A stretch of 50,025 nt of DNA, from assembly GCF_024168485.1 (NCBI RefSeq), contig NZ_JALJVY010000020.1:1-50025 (forward strand), written 5' to 3'. The DNA is from Sphingobium sp. OAS761 (GTDB taxonomy: Bacteria > Pseudomonadota > Alphaproteobacteria > Sphingomonadales > Sphingomonadaceae). This document shows, piece by piece, positions 16,641 through 24,095 of this stretch. How positions within the stretch are numbered: the stretch's first letter is position 1; each line of letters begins with the position of its first letter. The translations under genes were made by a program, and so were the position numbers. Below the pieces are notes generated by a model. That model ran no database searches, was not told the origin of the DNA, and saw only the letters and a list, made by a program, of their open reading frames with translations.

Positions 16641-16653
16641 ATAACTCTATATC
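16641..16653 (-). promoter_or_regulatory. Second copy of the GATATAGRGTTAT motif
   Basis: The minus-strand sequence GATATAGAGTTAT matches 12 of 13 bases of the left part of the palindrome at 14,511-14,526. It sits about 44-56 bases upstream of the broken GMC gene start and in the shared upstream region of SnoaL 3. It is a candidate half or degenerate operator. Confidence 0.35.
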
Positions 16654-16696
16654 AGCCCTCCGGATCTCGGGGGAGCCACATCTGGGAGACGATGGC

Positions 16697-17062
16697 TTGA
16701 GCGCGGATCTTGACGTGATCGTCATGGGCGCAGCATCGGCTGGCTGTATGCTAGGACGGATCGACATTCAGTTCTGGCGGCCTGCAAATCGCCCATTTTC
16801 GCGCTTCCGGTGCTCACGGACCTTAAGTCCGCTGCGCTCCGGTTCACGAAAAAGCACGATTTTCGCCTCGCCATCTCCTGAATGTCGATCCGCCCTAGCC
16901 AACCACCGAAGCGTCAATCGAGGCTGGGTTCCGCAGCGTGCCCGGACTGCGCGTCGCGGACAGGTCGATACTGCCACGATGACCTCCGCTAACACCAATG
17001 CGCCCACCATCATGATCGCCGAGAAAGCATCCAACATGATTGCCACTGATCTCGGAAAGTAA
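16697..17062 (+). pseudogene. GMC oxidoreductase (choline/alcohol dehydrogenase family), gutted
   Basis: The N-terminus survives from a TTG at 16,697 after GGGAG: DLDVIVMGAASAGCMLG, the FAD-binding start of GMC enzymes. It is interrupted at 16,751 by a ~148-bp inverted-repeat element. After the element only the C-terminus remains: SVPGLRVADRSILP, then, after a one-base loss near 16,973-16,976, TMTSANTNAPTIMIAEKA, ending at TAA 17,060-17,062. These are the conserved last motifs of the family. Intact members are ~530-560 residues, so about 1.4 kb is gone. The stop lies 11 bases before the aldehyde dehydrogenase gene, so the pair probably once oxidised alcohol to aldehyde to acid. Confidence 0.85.
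16751..16898. mobile_element. MITE-like inverted-repeat element inside the GMC gene
   Basis: CTAGGACGGATCGACATTCA (from 16,751) and its near-complement TGAATGTCGATCCGCCCTAG (ending 16,898) form terminal repeats, 21 bases each with one mismatch, around ~106 bases with no transposase. Both ends carry CTAG, possibly a duplicated target as in some IS5-type elements. The interior contains a further hairpin around GGACCTTAAGTCC. This is the structure of a miniature element moved in trans. Confidence 0.7.
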
Positions 17063-17073
17063 GGATTCTAGCC

Positions 17074-18573
17074 ATGCAAATGACCGTACCGTACCTTTCC
17101 GACGCCCCCTTTCAGCCCGCCCATCCGCAGTCTCTTTTCATCGCGAATAGGTGGGTTCAGCCAGCATCAGCCGAGCAGTTGGAGATCGTCTGCCCGATGA
17201 CCGAAGAGGTGGTCGGCGAAGTGCCCGCCGCGGTCGTGGCCGATGTCGATCGGGCGGTCGCCGCAGCTCGCGCCGCCTTCGATAGCGGCCCCTGGCCCAA
17301 AACCAGCGTGGCCGAGCGCGCGGGCAAGCTGCGCGAGATCGCCCGCTTGCTCAAGACCCGCGCGGATGCGCTGGCGTGGCTGTGGACCTTGGAAGCGGGC
17401 GCTCCCAACATGTTCACCTCGCGTGTTTCCGAAAACTGCGGAATGATTTTCGAGCACTACGCTGACGTGCTCGAAAAGGCATGCCTGGTCGATGCTCGCC
17501 AGCGCGCTGCGGGGGGCTATGCCCTCGTCACGCAGGAGCCGATCGGCGTGGTCGCGGCGATCGTTCCCTGGAACGCCCCCATATTCCTCGCCGTGATCAA
17601 GGTCGCAGCCGCGCTCGCCGCCGGCTGTACGGTTGTGCTCAAGCCGGCGCCGGAGACTCCGCTCGACGCCTATATTCTCGCCGAATGCATCGAGGCGGCG
17701 GACCTGCCGGAAGGGACGTTCAGCATCGTCGCCGGCGGGCGCGAGGCCAGCGACCATCTCGTCCGCCATCCGGGCGTCGACAAGGTCACCTTCACCGGCA
17801 GCACGGCGACGGGCAAGCACATCATGTCGGTCTGCGCCGATCGCGTGGCGCGAGTCACACTCGAGCTCGGCGGCAAGTCGGCCGCGATCGTGCTCGACGA
17901 CATCGCGCCCACCGATTGCCTTCCCGGCATTCTCGGTCAGGTCATGGGCAATTGCGGGCAGGCCTGTGTCACCCTGTCGCGGATCCTCGTGCAGCGCGAC
18001 CGCATCGCGGAGTTCGAAGAGATGCTCGAGCACGCCTTCAGTCAGGTGAGGCTGGGGGACCCGTTCGATCCTGCAACGCAGATCGGCACGCTGGCGATGG
18101 AACGCCAGTTCGACAAGGTGAATGAATATGTTCGCATCGGCAGGGACGAAGGTGCGAAACTGGTCGTGGGAGGCGCCAGGCCGGCAGGCTTCGATCGCGG
18201 CTACTTCTTCGCGCCGACCCTTTTCTCGGGCGTGGACAACGCCATGCGCATCGCACGGGAGGAAATCTTCGGTCCCGTGCTGGTGATGATCCCTTACGAC
18301 ACCGTCGATGAGGCCGTCGCAATCGCCAACGATTCGCCCTACGGCCTGCACGGCGCGCTATTCACTCATGACGCCGATCGCGCCTATGCGCTGGCCCGGC
18401 AACTACGCACGGGCAGCGTGGGGCTCAATGGCAACACCATGGACCTGACAATGCCGTTCGGCGGCTGGAAGCAATCGGGGATCGGTCGCGAGGGTGGGCC
18501 AGAAGGGCTGGCTGGGTTCTTCGAAGAGAAGACGATCTATCTGCCATCCATGCCGGCAGCAATGGTTGCCTAG
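17074..18573 (+). CDS. NAD(P)-dependent aldehyde dehydrogenase
   Basis: A full-length 499-residue ALDH that oxidises an aldehyde to the acid. Key residues are present: Asn167 in PWNAP, Glu264 in LELGGK, and the nucleophile Cys298 in GQAC. The cofactor turn FTGSTATGK is at 240-248 and EEIFGPV is near the C-terminus. AAGGA lies about ten bases before the ATG. The gene follows the broken GMC dehydrogenase by 11 bases, implying an old alcohol-to-acid operon; its upstream partner is now lost. The convergent SnoaL-like gene begins 32 bases past its stop. The substrate is unknown. Confidence 0.92.
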   Translation: MQMTVPYLSDAPFQPAHPQSLFIANRWVQPASAEQLEIVCPMTEEVVGEVPAAVVADVDRAVAAARAAFDSGPWPKTSVAERAGKLREIARLLKTRADALAWLWTLEAGAPNMFTSRVSENCGMIFEHYADVLEKACLVDARQRAAGGYALVTQEPIGVVAAIVPWNAPIFLAVIKVAAALAAGCTVVLKPAPETPLDAYILAECIEAADLPEGTFSIVAGGREASDHLVRHPGVDKVTFTGSTATGKHIMSVCADRVARVTLELGGKSAAIVLDDIAPTDCLPGILGQVMGNCGQACVTLSRILVQRDRIAEFEEMLEHAFSQVRLGDPFDPATQIGTLAMERQFDKVNEYVRIGRDEGAKLVVGGARPAGFDRGYFFAPTLFSGVDNAMRIAREEIFGPVLVMIPYDTVDEAVAIANDSPYGLHGALFTHDADRAYALARQLRTGSVGLNGNTMDLTMPFGGWKQSGIGREGGPEGLAGFFEEKTIYLPSMPAAMVA

Positions 18574-18605
18574 GCATTCAGGCCAATCGTTATCGGACCC
18601 GGCAC

Positions 18606-19079
18606 TCAAACCGGCATCACGGCGCACCCCTGCTGATCGTACTGCCATCTCGTGGAATGGTGACGGCTGACGATCTTCCAGCCGTCGGCACCGCGGTTGA
18701 GGCGGTCGGTGTAGCGGAGGCCGCGGACGTGGACCATGCCTCCAGCCGCTTCGGGTTCGACCAGATAGGCAATCGCAAACGTGTCGGCGGTTGCGACATC
18801 CCCGTCTATGACGATTTCCTGGCTGGCGCGAACATGGGTGGTGTGGACGAAGCGGCCGCCTTTTCCCAGCCGATTGCCGATCGCGTCGCGGCCCTCCATG
18901 TCGAGCAAGCCCGCATCGCTTGTGTACCGCGCGTCATTGGCAAAGCATCTGCGAACCAGGTCTGGATTGCGGCTGTCGATGGCGAAAAAATAGCGGTCGA
19001 TCACTTCCTGCACCGCCTGCCGCTGGTCGGCGGCAGGCGTGAGCAGCGCGTCAGCCCTTGAAGGCGGCTGGATTTCCAC
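18606..19079 (-). CDS. SnoaL-like (NTF2-fold) protein 4
   Basis: The 157-residue protein carries the SnoaL_4 pattern: QRQAVQEVIDRYFFAIDSRN and LVRRCFANDARYTSD early, and RLNRGADGWKIVSRHHSTRW near the end. The start is a GTG at 19,079 with GGGGAAG close upstream. Many members act as dehydratases or isomerases in polyketide, steroid or aromatic routes; no activity can be assigned. It lies downstream of the TonB receptor on the same strand, but a terminator separates them, so it probably has its own promoter or depends on read-through. Confidence 0.75.
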   Translation of the reverse strand: MEIQPPSRADALLTPAADQRQAVQEVIDRYFFAIDSRNPDLVRRCFANDARYTSDAGLLDMEGRDAIGNRLGKGGRFVHTTHVRASQEIVIDGDVATADTFAIAYLVEPEAAGGMVHVRGLRYTDRLNRGADGWKIVSRHHSTRWQYDQQGCAVMPV

Positions 19080-19099
19080 AGACTTCCCCAGTTCCGCGC

Positions 19100-19128
19100 A
19101 AAAAAGGGGCGCACACTGGCGCGCCCCT
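19100..19128 (-). terminator. Rho-independent terminator of the first TonB receptor gene
   Basis: On the minus strand the stem AGGGGCGC (complement of 19,121-19,128) pairs with GCGCCCCT (complement of 19,105-19,112) across an 8-base loop. It is followed by six T residues (A-run at 19,100-19,105). It begins 29 bases past the receptor stop codon. Confidence 0.85.
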
Positions 19129-19156
19129 GTTCACTTGTTCGCGGCAGGTGCCTCGA

Positions 19157-21658
19157 TCAGAAGTTATGGCTGATCTGGACACCGAATGTCCGCGGATTGC
19201 CCACCGTCGCGTCGGCGAACCCAAGGCTCCCCGCGATATTGAGGCCGCCGGTGAAGTAACGCTTGTCGGCGATGTTCTTGGCCCACACCGCGATTTCCGT
19301 GTCGCTGCCAACCCGCGCGGCGATCCGGCCGTTGAGCAGACCGTAGCCCTTCTGGATCATCGCCGGCACCGGCAGATCCTTATCGGTCGGGAAGCTGAGC
19401 AACGGCTGCAGATTTTGTCGGCTTTGGTACACCCAGTCGAGCTGGAAGTGAATCTCGCCGAACTCGACCGGCAGCGTGTACGAGGGCGAGATGCCGTAGG
19501 TAACCTTCGAAATCTGCTGGAATTCGGTCTTCGAAAGGTCGAGAGTGTCGGGGCCCGCAGGACCGGTGGCAAGGAACTTTTTCCATTTCGGGTCGGTCAG
19601 GCCGATCTGGGCCGAGATCCGGGCTCCTTCGAACGGGATCAGGGTGAGTTCGCCCTCCAGGCCTCGGATGCGGGCCGTCGCCGCGTTGATCGTCGCGACC
19701 ACCGTGACCGCGGAGCCATCTACGAAAAACGTTGCGGGAACCGGTCGCTGAAAGTTCTTCACGTTGGTCTGGAAGGCCGAGACGTTGATCCGCACGGTGC
19801 GGTCGAACAGATCGGCCTTGGCGCCGATCTCGTAGTTGATCGCGGTCATCGGGAGGTATTTGACGAACGGCACGCCGACGGTGCTGCGTTGATTGATGCC
19901 GCCCGCCTGGAAGCCCTTGGCGGCGCGTGCATAGAGCAATATGCGGTCAGTCGGCTTGTAGTCCGCCCCGGCGGTCCAATCCCACGAGTCGTACTTGAGA
20001 GTCTGGCTGTCGACGCACAAGTCGGGATTGGCGTCCGAACCCGCGGGCGGGATCGGCAGGGTACAGGCAAGGCCGTTCGGGAACACACCGGGTATAATGG
20101 GACGGCTGCCGAACTGCGTGATGCCAACTTTCTTGTCTTCTTTGGTGTAACGCAGGCCGCCGGTCAGGTTCAGACGGTCCGTGACGGCGAACGTGCCCTG
20201 GCCGAAAAAGCCCAGGCTCTTGTTGTCGACGCGGTTCTCGATGTAATTGGCCACGGTGTCTCCGAAGCCGAAAGCCGCAGTGAGCAGCGGAACCGCTGTA
20301 TTTGTACCGCGTTCGATGCCTTTGAACCTGTAGTAGTACGACCCTAGCGTGTATTTGAGCCGGTCGCCGAACACGTTTCCATTGAACTGCAGTTCCTGGG
20401 TAAAGGTGTTTCCTTCCGGAGTGGCCCGCGAATACAGCAGGATGGGCACCGTGCCGTCATAATCCTTCGGGCTATCATGATAGAAGTCGCGATAGGCGGT
20501 GATCGACTTCACCTGAAGGTCGTCGCTCAGCTCATATTCGATATTTCCGGAAACTCCCCATTCCCGGTACCGACTGATGTCGCCCATCGATGCGGCGCCG
20601 GAGAACGGCCCGGTAGTAGTGCGCGGATTGGTCGGGCTGGGGGACCAGCAACTATTCGCGAGGGTCGGCCTCGCCCCCCCTCCGCACGAGAAAAACTGCG
20701 ACTGGATGGTGGATGCGTCGGCAAGGGTTGGGAAGCGGCCCAAATAGGCAAGACCGAGTTCTTGATAGGCCGGTGAGAGGCCGTCCGGATTGAACGGCGA
20801 GGCGAACACCGGATTGCTGACCGTGAGGTAAACCGGTTTGAGCAAGTTGCCGTCGGTCCGCGCATCGACATAGTCGCCGGTGATGTTGAAATCCAGGCGG
20901 TCGCTCGGGCGAAACCGCAGCTGGCCGCGGGCATAGACCTGCTTCGACTGACCGAGCCGGCGACCGTAAGTGGTTTCCTTGGCGAAGCCGTTGTCGTCGC
21001 GATAGCCTAGGTTGAGTCGCAGCGCGACCGTGTCCTCCACCAGCGGAATGTTGAGCATCCCCTGGCCTTCGACGAGGCCGTAATTGCCCGCACCGGCCAT
21101 CACGCGGCCGTTGAAATTATCCAGATCGGGCCGTTTGGTGTGTATCGAAACCGCGCCACCGATGGTGTTGCGGCCGAACAGGGTGCCTTGCGGGCCGCGC
21201 AGAACTTCGATGCGCTCCACGTCGGGGCCGAGAAACGACATCGAACCAATCGCGGTGGATTGGTAAACATCGTCGATGTAGATTGCGGCCGGCTGATCGT
21301 TCACCAACTCGATGTTCGCGTTGCGCAGGCCGCGGATGCCGACCGTGCTCGACAGAGTGCCTTGCGCAGTGGTCGAAAAGGTTACGTTGGGAGTAGCCGA
21401 CTGCAAGTCGGAAATCTGGCTGACCGAACGGTTCTGAAGCTCTTCCGCCGAGACTGCGGTGATCGAGATCGGCACATTCTGGACGTTCTCCGCACGCTTC
21501 TGCGCGGTGACGATGATTTCCTCGATGCGGCTGTTCTGTTCGGCAGTATTGCTGCTCTGAGGCTGGTTCTGGCCCAAAGCCGAGGTCGCGAACACCGGCG
21601 TCAGCGCGGTGGCGCCGGCAAGAATCGCGAGCGGCGAGAGATTCCGGAAACTACGCAT
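19157..21658 (-). CDS. TonB-dependent outer-membrane receptor 1
   Basis: An 833-residue receptor that imports a substrate across the outer membrane using TonB energy. The ATG at 21,658 follows GGGGAGGAA. A signal peptide covers residues 1-30 (ending FATSALGQ), the TonB box region is IEEIIVTAQKR (45-55), and the plug motif is RGPQGTLFGRNTIGGAV (154-170). The beta-barrel ends in Phe (GVQISHNF), as outer-membrane proteins require. It belongs to the large sphingomonad FyuA/CirA-like group, whose substrates include non-iron organics. The frame is open upstream to 21,877, but those residues are not receptor-like. A promoter with an embedded palindrome lies ~56 bases upstream. Confidence 0.92.
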   Translation of the reverse strand: MRSFRNLSPLAILAGATALTPVFATSALGQNQPQSSNTAEQNSRIEEIIVTAQKRAENVQNVPISITAVSAEELQNRSVSQISDLQSATPNVTFSTTAQGTLSSTVGIRGLRNANIELVNDQPAAIYIDDVYQSTAIGSMSFLGPDVERIEVLRGPQGTLFGRNTIGGAVSIHTKRPDLDNFNGRVMAGAGNYGLVEGQGMLNIPLVEDTVALRLNLGYRDDNGFAKETTYGRRLGQSKQVYARGQLRFRPSDRLDFNITGDYVDARTDGNLLKPVYLTVSNPVFASPFNPDGLSPAYQELGLAYLGRFPTLADASTIQSQFFSCGGGARPTLANSCWSPSPTNPRTTTGPFSGAASMGDISRYREWGVSGNIEYELSDDLQVKSITAYRDFYHDSPKDYDGTVPILLYSRATPEGNTFTQELQFNGNVFGDRLKYTLGSYYYRFKGIERGTNTAVPLLTAAFGFGDTVANYIENRVDNKSLGFFGQGTFAVTDRLNLTGGLRYTKEDKKVGITQFGSRPIIPGVFPNGLACTLPIPPAGSDANPDLCVDSQTLKYDSWDWTAGADYKPTDRILLYARAAKGFQAGGINQRSTVGVPFVKYLPMTAINYEIGAKADLFDRTVRINVSAFQTNVKNFQRPVPATFFVDGSAVTVVATINAATARIRGLEGELTLIPFEGARISAQIGLTDPKWKKFLATGPAGPDTLDLSKTEFQQISKVTYGISPSYTLPVEFGEIHFQLDWVYQSRQNLQPLLSFPTDKDLPVPAMIQKGYGLLNGRIAARVGSDTEIAVWAKNIADKRYFTGGLNIAGSLGFADATVGNPRTFGVQISHNF

Positions 21659-21713
21659 ATTTCCTCCCCATCTGTGATTTTCTTGGACGTCGTTTGTCGT
21701 CCTTATTGGGGTT

Positions 21714-21743
21714 ACTCTAATCCGGAAATTAGATTGATGTAAA
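21714..21743 (-). promoter_or_regulatory. Promoter with embedded operator-like palindrome, TonB receptor 1
   Basis: On the minus strand TTTACA (21,743-21,738) and TAGAGT (21,719-21,714) are 18 bases apart. The perfect inverted repeat TCTAAT-CCGGAA-ATTAGA (21,716-21,733) fills the spacer and overlaps the -10, as a repressor site would. Confidence 0.45.
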
Positions 21744-21969
21744 GGAATTTCTTGACCCCTTGCCCTCTCATCAAAGAGCAGCCTTCGCAATCCATTGAGC
21801 TGTTTACGGCATTTCTCCTGGAATAGGGCGTCGGAAGCCCTGGCCAGCATTTCACGTAGCGCCGAGACGTCCCGCATCGATTCCGCCAGCGCCTTCAGGT
21901 GCTGCGCCTCGCTCAGGCGCTGATAACGGCCGTTCCGGACTCTGCTGCCCGCGAAATCGAAGGTCGAAG
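21744..21969 (-). other. Possible coding remnant upstream of the TonB receptor
   Basis: A minus-strand frame without a good start codon reads GRYQRLSEAQHLKALAESMR then DVSALREMLARASDALFQEK. It is a charged, helical sequence typical of small uncharacterised alphaproteobacterial proteins. It starts just after a terminator and merges into the receptor's leader region. It may be a decayed small gene; no function can be given. Nothing else coding is seen between the receptor and the hydrolase. Confidence 0.25.
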
Positions 21970-22001
21970 AAAAAGGGCCGAAGATCTCTCTTCGGCCCTT
22001 T
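21970..22001 (-). terminator. Rho-independent terminator of the CocE/NonD hydrolase gene
   Basis: A perfect 13-bp stem, AAAGGGCCGAAGA (21,972-21,984) and TCTTCGGCCCTTT (21,989-22,001), has a 4-base loop and an A-run at 21,970-21,974 that reads as T's on the minus strand. It lies 38 bases past the hydrolase stop. Confidence 0.9.
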
Positions 22002-22039
22002 GCGATCCGTTTCCGGCTCTTGTTCTCCGGTTGGAGCAG

Positions 22040-23770
22040 CTAGCGTTCGATGATCGGCAGGATCAGCCGGCTGGGGTATTCCGGCCCGCGGTGGACGCTG
22101 TTTACCGCCGCGACCATATCGGCTTCACGCTCCCTGCTGATGTCGCCTCCGGTATTGCTGTTGCGGTCATAGCGCGGGAAGTTGCTGCTTGAAACTTCGA
22201 GTCGGAGACGGTGGCCCGGGAGAAAGACGTTCGATGTCACGCCCACGTCAATGGTGATTTCATAGACTTTTCCCGGCGACATCAACTCGGGTTCCGCCAA
22301 CGACTTGCGGTAGCGCATCCGAAGGATCCCTTCGCTCAGCGCCATAGCCCGCCCGTCCGGAAAAACGTCGATCAGCTTGGCGGTGAAGTCCGTATCCACT
22401 GCCGAGGACGACACAAAGAGCTTGAGCGAGATGGGGCCCGTGACTTCAAGGGGCCGGTCCAGGACAGCACTGCTGAAACAGAGGACATCCTCGCGGGCCT
22501 CCACCGCCGACTGATCGGCAGGTCCGCTAAATGGAGCCAGCGTGTTGCCGCCCACGGTCGGCACCGGACGACGAGGATCGTAGAGATAGCGATCGGTTTC
22601 GTCGCGCGCGGCGGGCTCAGTCATCAGCAGCCCACTGCCCCCGGCGGTGTTGGCCGCGCCCGCCCCATCGAGATGATAGTCGACGAACCTCGTGTCATGG
22701 AGCGGCCAGGACTGCTCGTCGCGCCACTGGTCGATTCCCATGACGAAGAGGCGCACCGGCGCAGAACCGTCCAAGGCGTCCTCCCGTCCCTTCAGCCAGC
22801 GGTCGAAGAAGGCGATGTGGGCGGGCGTCAGCTGCGCCGCCAGCGTGCTCGCCAACAAGCCGAAATCGCGTTCGGGAAATATGCCATGGGCGCCGACTGC
22901 CTGGCTGTGACTCCAGGGCCCGACGATGAGCCGCTGGCCGTCGCGCGCATTCTCGGATGCAGCGCGCACGCGCATGGCGGCATGATCGGAGAGTTGCTGC
23001 GCCACAAAAAGATCGTACCACCCGGCAATGGACAATGCCGGCGCGCTGATCTGCTCGGCCTTGTCCAGCGAGGATTGCGACGCCCAGAACGCGTCGCGCG
23101 CGGGGTGAGCGAGCACGTCGTTCAGCCAAGGCAGATATTTCGTCACCAGCGGCTTGTCGGCCACTGGCGTTTCCTTGAGGACGGAGTCGAGGTTCTGCAT
23201 CATGGCCGCCAGCTGCGCGACATCGGCTGGATCAGCCTCGCCCAACGGCAACTTGCGGATGGCCGCGTTCATCGCCATCAGCACGCTCCACATGATCACG
23301 GTATGGAGCGACAACGCGCCGCCGGACGAATACCAGGGCGCGCTATAGAAGTCCGCGCTTGTTATTGTCGGCACAATCGCCTTGAGAGCGGGCGTTCCTG
23401 TCGCGGCCGCTTGCCATTGGACAAGCCCGAGATAGGATGCTCCCCACATTCCGACCGAGCCGTCGCACCATGGTTGTTCGGCAAGCCAGCAGATCGTGTC
23501 CTCGCCATCGTTCACATCATGCACATGCGGGATGAAACTGGAGCCGGAGTTAAAGGTGCCTCGCACATCCTGCATCACAACGGCATAGCCGGCGCGCACA
23601 AGCGCAAACACATTGGGCGCAAAGCCGTTCGCCACCTCATCCTTGCCATAGGGGCTGCGCAGCAACAGGGCAGGCACGCGCTCTCCTCCGTCCGGCCGCC
23701 AGACGTTCGTCGCAAGCCCCACGCCGTCACGCATGACGATGGTGACATTGTCTTCGAATATGGATTTCAT
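22040..23770 (-). CDS. CocE/NonD-family alpha/beta hydrolase (X-Pro dipeptidyl-peptidase S15 type)
   Basis: The 576-residue enzyme has the CocE layout. It starts VTIVMRDGVGLATNVWRPDG, and the nucleophile elbow is Gly110-Ala-Ser112-Tyr-Leu-Gly115 with the preceding QPWCDGSVGMWG. A jelly-roll C-terminal domain begins near YDPRRPVPTVGG and contains LSEGILRMRYRKS and FLPGHRLRLEVSSSNFPRYD. Family members hydrolyse esters, beta-lactam acyl groups or peptides; cocaine esterase is the best-known example. AGGAAAG precedes the ATG. It diverges from the acyl-CoA ligase. Ester or amide hydrolysis of an imported substrate would fit this context, but the substrate is not known. Confidence 0.88.
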   Translation of the reverse strand: MKSIFEDNVTIVMRDGVGLATNVWRPDGGERVPALLLRSPYGKDEVANGFAPNVFALVRAGYAVVMQDVRGTFNSGSSFIPHVHDVNDGEDTICWLAEQPWCDGSVGMWGASYLGLVQWQAAATGTPALKAIVPTITSADFYSAPWYSSGGALSLHTVIMWSVLMAMNAAIRKLPLGEADPADVAQLAAMMQNLDSVLKETPVADKPLVTKYLPWLNDVLAHPARDAFWASQSSLDKAEQISAPALSIAGWYDLFVAQQLSDHAAMRVRAASENARDGQRLIVGPWSHSQAVGAHGIFPERDFGLLASTLAAQLTPAHIAFFDRWLKGREDALDGSAPVRLFVMGIDQWRDEQSWPLHDTRFVDYHLDGAGAANTAGGSGLLMTEPAARDETDRYLYDPRRPVPTVGGNTLAPFSGPADQSAVEAREDVLCFSSAVLDRPLEVTGPISLKLFVSSSAVDTDFTAKLIDVFPDGRAMALSEGILRMRYRKSLAEPELMSPGKVYEITIDVGVTSNVFLPGHRLRLEVSSSNFPRYDRNSNTGGDISREREADMVAAVNSVHRGPEYPSRLILPIIER

Positions 23771-24095
23771 ACACTTTCCTGCGCGGTAGCTGGAAAAGGA
23801 GTTATCGCTTAACCGCTTGAGGGCCGCCCCTCAAGGCGTTGATAACATCAATTGCAGGCAGGCCCGGCATTTCCGGTAATTCAATGTCACGCCGATGGTG
23901 CGGAACTGCAGGCAGTTACGCGCCCACTTCGCACCCGACGCTGAGCGCGAGACTGGACGCTGCGCGCATTTTTCCGGAGCCGTATCGACTGACACTTCGC
24001 CGCGACGATGCAGAGGCAACTCTTTTCTCAAGTGATTATATCCAGAACCTCGGTTACAACGGCGGACAGAGCTGTAGGGGGGAACATCCGGGGCA
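23771..24095. other. Divergent region between hydrolase and acyl-CoA ligase, with a large inverted repeat
   Basis: The main feature is the inverted repeat at 23,801-23,846. A minus-strand frame across it (ELPEMPGLPAIDVINALRGG, stop at 23,809-23,811) looks protein-like but has no clear start and no recognised family. The promoters of the two divergent genes presumably lie here. Confidence 0.4.
23801..23846. repeat. 46-bp imperfect inverted repeat
   Basis: Outer arms GTTATC (23,801) and GATAAC (23,841) enclose inner perfect arms CTTGAGGG (23,816-23,823) and CCCTCAAG (23,828-23,835) around CCGC. It could be a structured 5' region, an operator or an insertion scar; no T-run follows it. Confidence 0.5.

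Noticed and set aside
16586..17062. Single 158-residue protein across the GMC region
   Set aside because: The continuous frame is a chance read-through of N-terminal remnant, inverted-repeat element and frameshifted C-terminal remnant; only its ends resemble a protein.
21659..21877. Extended N-terminus of TonB receptor 1 from 21,877
   Set aside because: The signal peptide and GGGGAGGAA site place the start at 21,658; the promoter and palindrome lie inside the supposed extension.
22211..23812. 533-codon plus-strand frame opposite the CocE-type hydrolase
   Set aside because: Antisense shadow of a gene with a clear Ser nucleophile motif; no family resemblance.
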